Positions 24,364-26,979 of a DNA stretch of 26,979 nt are shown one piece after another (position 1 is the stretch's first letter; every line of letters begins with the position of its first letter). Both the position numbers and the translations under genes were made by a program. Below the pieces are notes generated by a model. That model was not told where the DNA came from and searched no databases. It saw only the letters and a list, made by a program, of their open reading frames with translations. The stretch comes from Leadbetterella byssophila_A (GTDB lineage Bacteria; Bacteroidota; Bacteroidia; Cytophagales; Spirosomataceae), in the NCBI GenBank assembly GCA_040394735.1, contig JBEBRR010000054.1:1-26979 (forward strand). Reading direction: 5' to 3'.

Positions 24364-24379
24364 TACTAAGTTTTTAGTA
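24364..24379. promoter_or_regulatory. BlaI/MecI-like operator palindrome
   Basis: The sequence tactaagtttttagta has 6-bp arms (tactaa / ttagta) and a 4-nt centre. It resembles the short ACTA-type palindromes bound by BlaI/MecI repressors. It lies 12-27 bp upstream of the start codon of the TlpA-like gene at 24352. No BlaI or M56-peptidase gene is in the window. Confidence 0.4.
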
Positions 24380-24430
24380 GTTCTCTGAAATTAACGCAGT
24401 ATTATTTTAAAAGTTATATGAAAATATATT

Positions 24431-24438
24431 TATCTTCG
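24431..24438 (+). promoter_or_regulatory. Candidate -7 promoter element for the Lys-rich protein gene
   Basis: tatcttcg matches the -7 variant TAnnTTCG common in Bacteroidota, 23 bp before the ATG at 24462. No clear -33 TTG lies at the right distance upstream. Confidence 0.4.
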
Positions 24439-24461
24439 TATTACAACTTAAATTCAGAAAT

Positions 24462-24914
24462 ATGAAAAGGAAATTATTGATTGCCGTTCTTTTCGCTGTA
24501 ATTGCTTCGGCTAATGCGTGGGCCCAGACCGCCCCGGCTCCTGTTTCCAAAGAAGAAAAGGAAATCGCAAAACTTCAGCTGAAGGTGCTGGAAGACAAAG
24601 ACAAGCTTTCCAAACTCTATCAGGAGAAAGAAAAACAGATAGCGGCCAGGGATAAAAAACAGACCGATGCCCTTTCTGCGGCGGACAAAAACGCCGAAAT
24701 GGCTAAAAAGCTAAGTAATGATTCAGAGAATAAAAGCAAAGCCAAAAAGGCGAAAAAAAGTGCCAAGAAGGCTGAATCGAAAGCTAAATCTGCAAGAAAG
24801 GCCGATTCCAAGGTGAAGAAAAGTGAAAAGAAAATCCGGAAGCTGGAGAAGGATATCCCCAGAAATGAAGAAAAGCTCCGGAAGCTGGAAGCCCGGCTCA
24901 GTGAGAGTCAATAG
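24462..24914 (+). CDS. Small exported Lys/Ala-rich coiled-coil protein
   Basis: I do not recognise a family. The 150-residue protein has a signal peptide (1-21, ending AWA-QT) and a mature part that is one long predicted coiled coil. Lys, Ala, Glu and Ser dominate, with repeats such as KKAKKSAKKAESKAKSARKA (about 95-115) and a terminal heptad-like KKIRKLEKDIPRNEEKLRKLEARL. The mature protein is strongly basic, so it may bind nucleic acid, lipopolysaccharide or the cell wall, or act as a periplasmic chaperone-like stalk; this is inference. It has its own promoter and a strong terminator hairpin 22 bp after the stop, hence is monocistronic. Its low-complexity Lys-rich stretch is real coding, as shown by the clean signal peptide and frame. 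Confidence 0.7.
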   Translation: MKRKLLIAVLFAVIASANAWAQTAPAPVSKEEKEIAKLQLKVLEDKDKLSKLYQEKEKQIAARDKKQTDALSAADKNAEMAKKLSNDSENKSKAKKAKKSAKKAESKAKSARKADSKVKKSEKKIRKLEKDIPRNEEKLRKLEARLSESQ

Positions 24915-24936
24915 CCTGATGAAATCCTGATTTATC

Positions 24937-24962
24937 AACCGGTACTGTTTTCAGTACCGGTT
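24937..24962. terminator. Bidirectional terminator hairpin
   Basis: A perfect 11-bp stem (aaccggtactg at 24937-24947, cagtaccggtt at 24952-24962) with a 4-nt loop (tttt) lies 22 bp after the Lys-rich gene's stop and 8 bp before the stop of the convergent oxidase-like gene. T runs are weak on both sides, but stem quality and position fit a shared terminator. Confidence 0.8.
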
Positions 24963-24970
24963 CCTGTTTG

Positions 24971-25477
24971 TTACAGGTTCAGCTCACCTTCCCTGCCAAT
25001 GTCTAAAGGTTGCCCGGAAACAGCGCTTGCGGCCACCTTCAGAAAAGTAACCAGCTTATTCGTCTTATTGTCCCAGTAATGGGCCTCACCAGGTGTTACT
25101 TTGAGCACACGGATGTGCGGGTCTTCTTTCCCTTTCTCGAACCAGGCCTCCACCATCTTGTTCCAGTACTTGTCTATCCTTGCCGGCTCACGGGAGATTG
25201 CGGCCGTTCCGTTGATGCTTAAGAAACTGTAATCGCCCACGTGGGCATAAAGCAGGCTTACTTTATGGTTTCTGCTGAGGTTCTGGTGCGTTTCGCTTTC
25301 CGAAGAAAAAAGAAACCAGATGTTGCCTTCTTCATCCACTTCCTGCCGGCTCATGGGAATGGCGTGGGGGTAATCGCTGCCGGAGGGAAAAGTACACATC
25401 ATCCCGATGTCTATCTTATCTACCATTTCTTTCAACTTCTCCATGGCTTCCTGCCTGTGCAAATTTTCTGTACTCAT
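24971..25477 (-). CDS. Pyridoxamine 5'-phosphate oxidase-like general stress protein
   Basis: A 168-residue split-barrel flavoprotein of the pyridoxamine-phosphate-oxidase-like group (PF16242/general stress protein 26 type), which binds FMN or a related flavin. I start at ATG 25477 because the family homology begins with STENLHRQEAMEKLKEMVDKI; the frame is open upstream but that extra 61 residues is not protein-like. Conserved segments are AIPMSRQEVDEEGNIWFLFSSES, SRNHKVSLLYAHVGDYSFLSINGTAAISREP, DKYWNKMVEAWFEKG and the closing YWDNKTNKLVTFLKVA. It is probably a single-gene unit, 127 bp from the response regulator. Exact substrate unknown. Confidence 0.85.
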   Translation of the reverse strand: MSTENLHRQEAMEKLKEMVDKIDIGMMCTFPSGSDYPHAIPMSRQEVDEEGNIWFLFSSESETHQNLSRNHKVSLLYAHVGDYSFLSINGTAAISREPARIDKYWNKMVEAWFEKGKEDPHIRVLKVTPGEAHYWDNKTNKLVTFLKVAASAVSGQPLDIGREGELNL

Positions 25478-25604
25478 AAGGCTGTGTTTTAGTGTTGAAA
25501 TTGAATATATTAAATCGACTATTCTATTACTAAACAGAAGAATACAGATATTATTGCGCAGCATGCAAAAGGATGTACGGCTGATCCGGGGCAGAGGAAA
25601 GAAG

Positions 25605-26279
25605 TCAGTAGGGCAAGGGGTAGATATTGTTAACGATGGCATAAATAACGATCCCCGCAATATTCCGGGCCCCCGTTTTTTCCAGGATCCTTTGCCGGTG
25701 ATTTTCCACCGTGCGCTGGCTTAAGCTCAGGCGTTCGGCGATTTCCTGGTTCGAGTATTGTTCACACACCAGCTTTACGATCTCCTTTTCCCGGTCAGAA
25801 AGCTCATCCTGCAGGTTGAACAATGTTTTTTTCCGGGGAGGATTGTTCATGTACGATAGCAGCATCTGCTGATCGGATGTGCTGAAGAAAATGCCGTGGC
25901 TGTGTACCTTATGAATGGCATTAATGAAGCTGCTGCGGTCGGAATTTTTCGGTAGAAAAGCCGATATCCCCAGCTTGATCATATAGCCGAACACACTGCT
26001 TTTGTAATGGGAGGAAAGAATCATGATCCGCAGTTGGGGAAAATCCTTACGGAGAATTTCCACCAGCTCAAAACCGTTCATGGGCTGCATCTGCACATCA
26101 ATCAGGGCAATGTGCGGAAATTCTTCCGGGGGTAATCCATGAAGGGTTTCCAGGAAAACGGGGCCGTTGAAGGCGGTAAAACAGACCTTAATGGTTTCTT
26201 CGGCTGACAAAAGCAGGCGAATACCTTCGGTGATCAGCTGTTCGTCATCAATGATGGCTATCCGGATAGGTAGAGTCAT
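25605..26279 (-). CDS. NarL/LuxR-family response regulator
   Basis: A 224-residue two-component regulator. The receiver domain (about 5-125) has the acidic pair D11-D12, the phosphorylation site D61 in IALIDVQM, the conserved Ser89 and K111. After a linker, a LuxR-type helix-turn-helix (about 156-220) reads ELSDREKEIVKLVCEQYSNQEIAERLSLSQRTVENHRQRI, ending NIAGIVIYAI. The gene's start overlaps the kinase's end by 32 bp, showing translational coupling and strongly pairing the two. The target is unknown. There is no terminator-quality hairpin after it, so a weak read-through into the oxidase-like gene at 25477 is possible. Confidence 0.9.
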   Translation of the reverse strand: MTLPIRIAIIDDEQLITEGIRLLLSAEETIKVCFTAFNGPVFLETLHGLPPEEFPHIALIDVQMQPMNGFELVEILRKDFPQLRIMILSSHYKSSVFGYMIKLGISAFLPKNSDRSSFINAIHKVHSHGIFFSTSDQQMLLSYMNNPPRKKTLFNLQDELSDREKEIVKLVCEQYSNQEIAERLSLSQRTVENHRQRILEKTGARNIAGIVIYAIVNNIYPLPY

Positions 26280-26979
26280 GGTTCAAAGGTATTTTAATGA
26301 TCAGCCGGCTTCCCTGTCCTAAAACATTTTTCCATTTATAAAGTGCATTCATTGACTTTATCCGGGCTTCAATGTTCTTGAGGCCCATCCCCCTCCGGGT
26401 GGTGGCATAATCAAAGCTATGGCCGTTATCAGAAAGTATCATAAACAGTTGTCCCGGATTATCTTTGATCCAGATACTAATTTCGCCGGCATCCGAATGT
26501 TTAACCACGTTAGTGGTGAACTCCTGGATGATCCGGTACAACTGCACTTCTTCAAAAACACTTTTTCGCTTATAATCATTTGCCAGATGGAGGGAAACCG
26601 TAATCCTGTGGGACAAAAGGGAGATGAGCTCTTCGATGTAAAGAATCAGTCCCAGGTTTTCAAGGTTAACGGGGTACAGGGAATGGGAAATATTTCTGAC
26701 TGTTCCGATCAGGTCAGAAACATAGCCTGAGATATCAGACGGGCCTTTTCCCGGTATCCCGGAATTATTGAGCAGCAGGGAAAGAACATTGAGCCTGTTC
26801 CCCATGTCATCATGCAGCGCTACGGCGATCCTCTTTCTTTCCTCTTCCTGGGCTTCGACTACCGAATGCAGAAGTTTTTTCTGGTATTCCGTTTCTGCCA
26901 CCTTTAGCTGGTATTGCTGCTGCATGATGTTTTTCCTGTACTTCATATAAAACAGCAATATGGCTGAACAGAAGAGGAA
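26248..26979 (-). CDS. Sensor histidine kinase (HisKA_3/HATPase_c), 5'-truncated by window edge
   Basis: The partner kinase of the regulator at 25605. The frame stays open to the window edge. Upstream of the codon at 26956-26958 (TTG, an internal Leu) the codons read FLFCSAI, continuing a membrane helix with LLFYMKYRK, so the true start lies beyond 26979. With the Leu as residue 1, the dimerisation/phosphoacceptor helix is EERKRIAVALHDDMGN with H49 (HisKA_3 pattern). The ATP lid is seen as FTTNVVKHSDAGEISIW (N-box), LSDNGHSFD (G1-box) and GMGLKNIEARI (G2-box). Compact Bacteroidota kinases of this type carry only a short periplasmic/membrane N-terminus, so few residues are likely missing. No periplasmic sensor domain is visible within the window. 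Confidence 0.9.
   Translation of the reverse strand, partial: FLFCSAILLFYMKYRKNIMQQQYQLKVAETEYQKKLLHSVVEAQEEERKRIAVALHDDMGNRLNVLSLLLNNSGIPGKGPSDISGYVSDLIGTVRNISHSLYPVNLENLGLILYIEELISLLSHRITVSLHLANDYKRKSVFEEVQLYRIIQEFTTNVVKHSDAGEISIWIKDNPGQLFMILSDNGHSFDYATTRRGMGLKNIEARIKSMNALYKWKNVLGQGSRLIIKIPLNHDSTYPDSHH

Noticed and set aside
25478..25660. 61-residue N-terminal extension of the oxidase-like protein
   Set aside because: It overlaps the response regulator's end and has no family-like sequence; homology starts at STENLHRQEAMEKL.
1..26979. CRISPR arrays, tRNA, rRNA, IS ends and phage genes
   Set aside because: None of the expected signatures (regular spaced repeats, cloverleaf with CCA region, transposase, integrase) was seen.

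Overview
The window looks like a Bacteroidota chromosome, most plausibly of the Sphingobacteriia/Chitinophagia type. The signs are SusC/RagA-type and STN-type TonB-dependent receptors, a FecI/FecR pair, a membrane-anchored LytTR regulator, a PafA-type phosphatase, promoters of the TTG-N20-TAnnTTTG kind, and the lack of strong Shine-Dalgarno sites. I saw no rRNA, tRNA, IS element, phage gene or CRISPR array.

Left part (1-5139, all +): an operon of exported catabolic enzymes. A 5'-truncated GH35/GH42-like beta-galactosidase-type hydrolase is followed with 1 bp spacing by a nucleoside-hydrolase-like protein, then by a second, paralogous lipoprotein hydrolase, and after 68 bp by a second, more canonical nucleoside hydrolase. 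Then come a convergent outer-membrane beta-barrel gene (5211-5789, -), a divergent control region holding a perfect 13-bp inverted repeat, an EndoQ-type DNA repair endonuclease ending in a clamp-binding-like QMSLF, and an AT-rich orphan membrane protein.

Middle (8099-11314): a patchwork. Two 17-bp TTGCA-dyad operators (Zur/Fur-like in shape) sit on a promoter that now leads into an interrupted reading frame and then a Tat-exported PhoA-type alkaline phosphatase. A cupin gene follows, then the C-terminal third of an aldo/keto reductase whose front is missing, then a gene-free stretch with hairpins.

Right part: an orphan SusC-like receptor with no SusD (11315-14302); on the - strand, an intradiol-dioxygenase/thioredoxin-like fusion lipoprotein and a 4-TM LytTR regulator; then a forward cell-surface-signalling block of ECF sigma factor, FecR anti-sigma factor, STN-containing TonB receptor and PafA-type phosphatase. 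The block suggests regulated uptake and dephosphorylation of a phosphorylated compound (inference). After a 21-bp perfect inverted repeat come a TlpA-like protein with a broken CxxC and a BlaI-like operator, a Lys-rich secreted coiled-coil protein, a pyridoxamine-oxidase-like stress protein, and a NarL/LuxR-type two-component pair whose kinase runs off the window.

The strongest candidates for something new are the dioxygenase-thioredoxin fusion, the tandem Zur-like operators over a decayed gene, the bacterial EndoQ with a clamp-like tail, and the paired hydrolase/nucleoside-hydrolase operon. All functional calls come from reading motifs; no database search was run.
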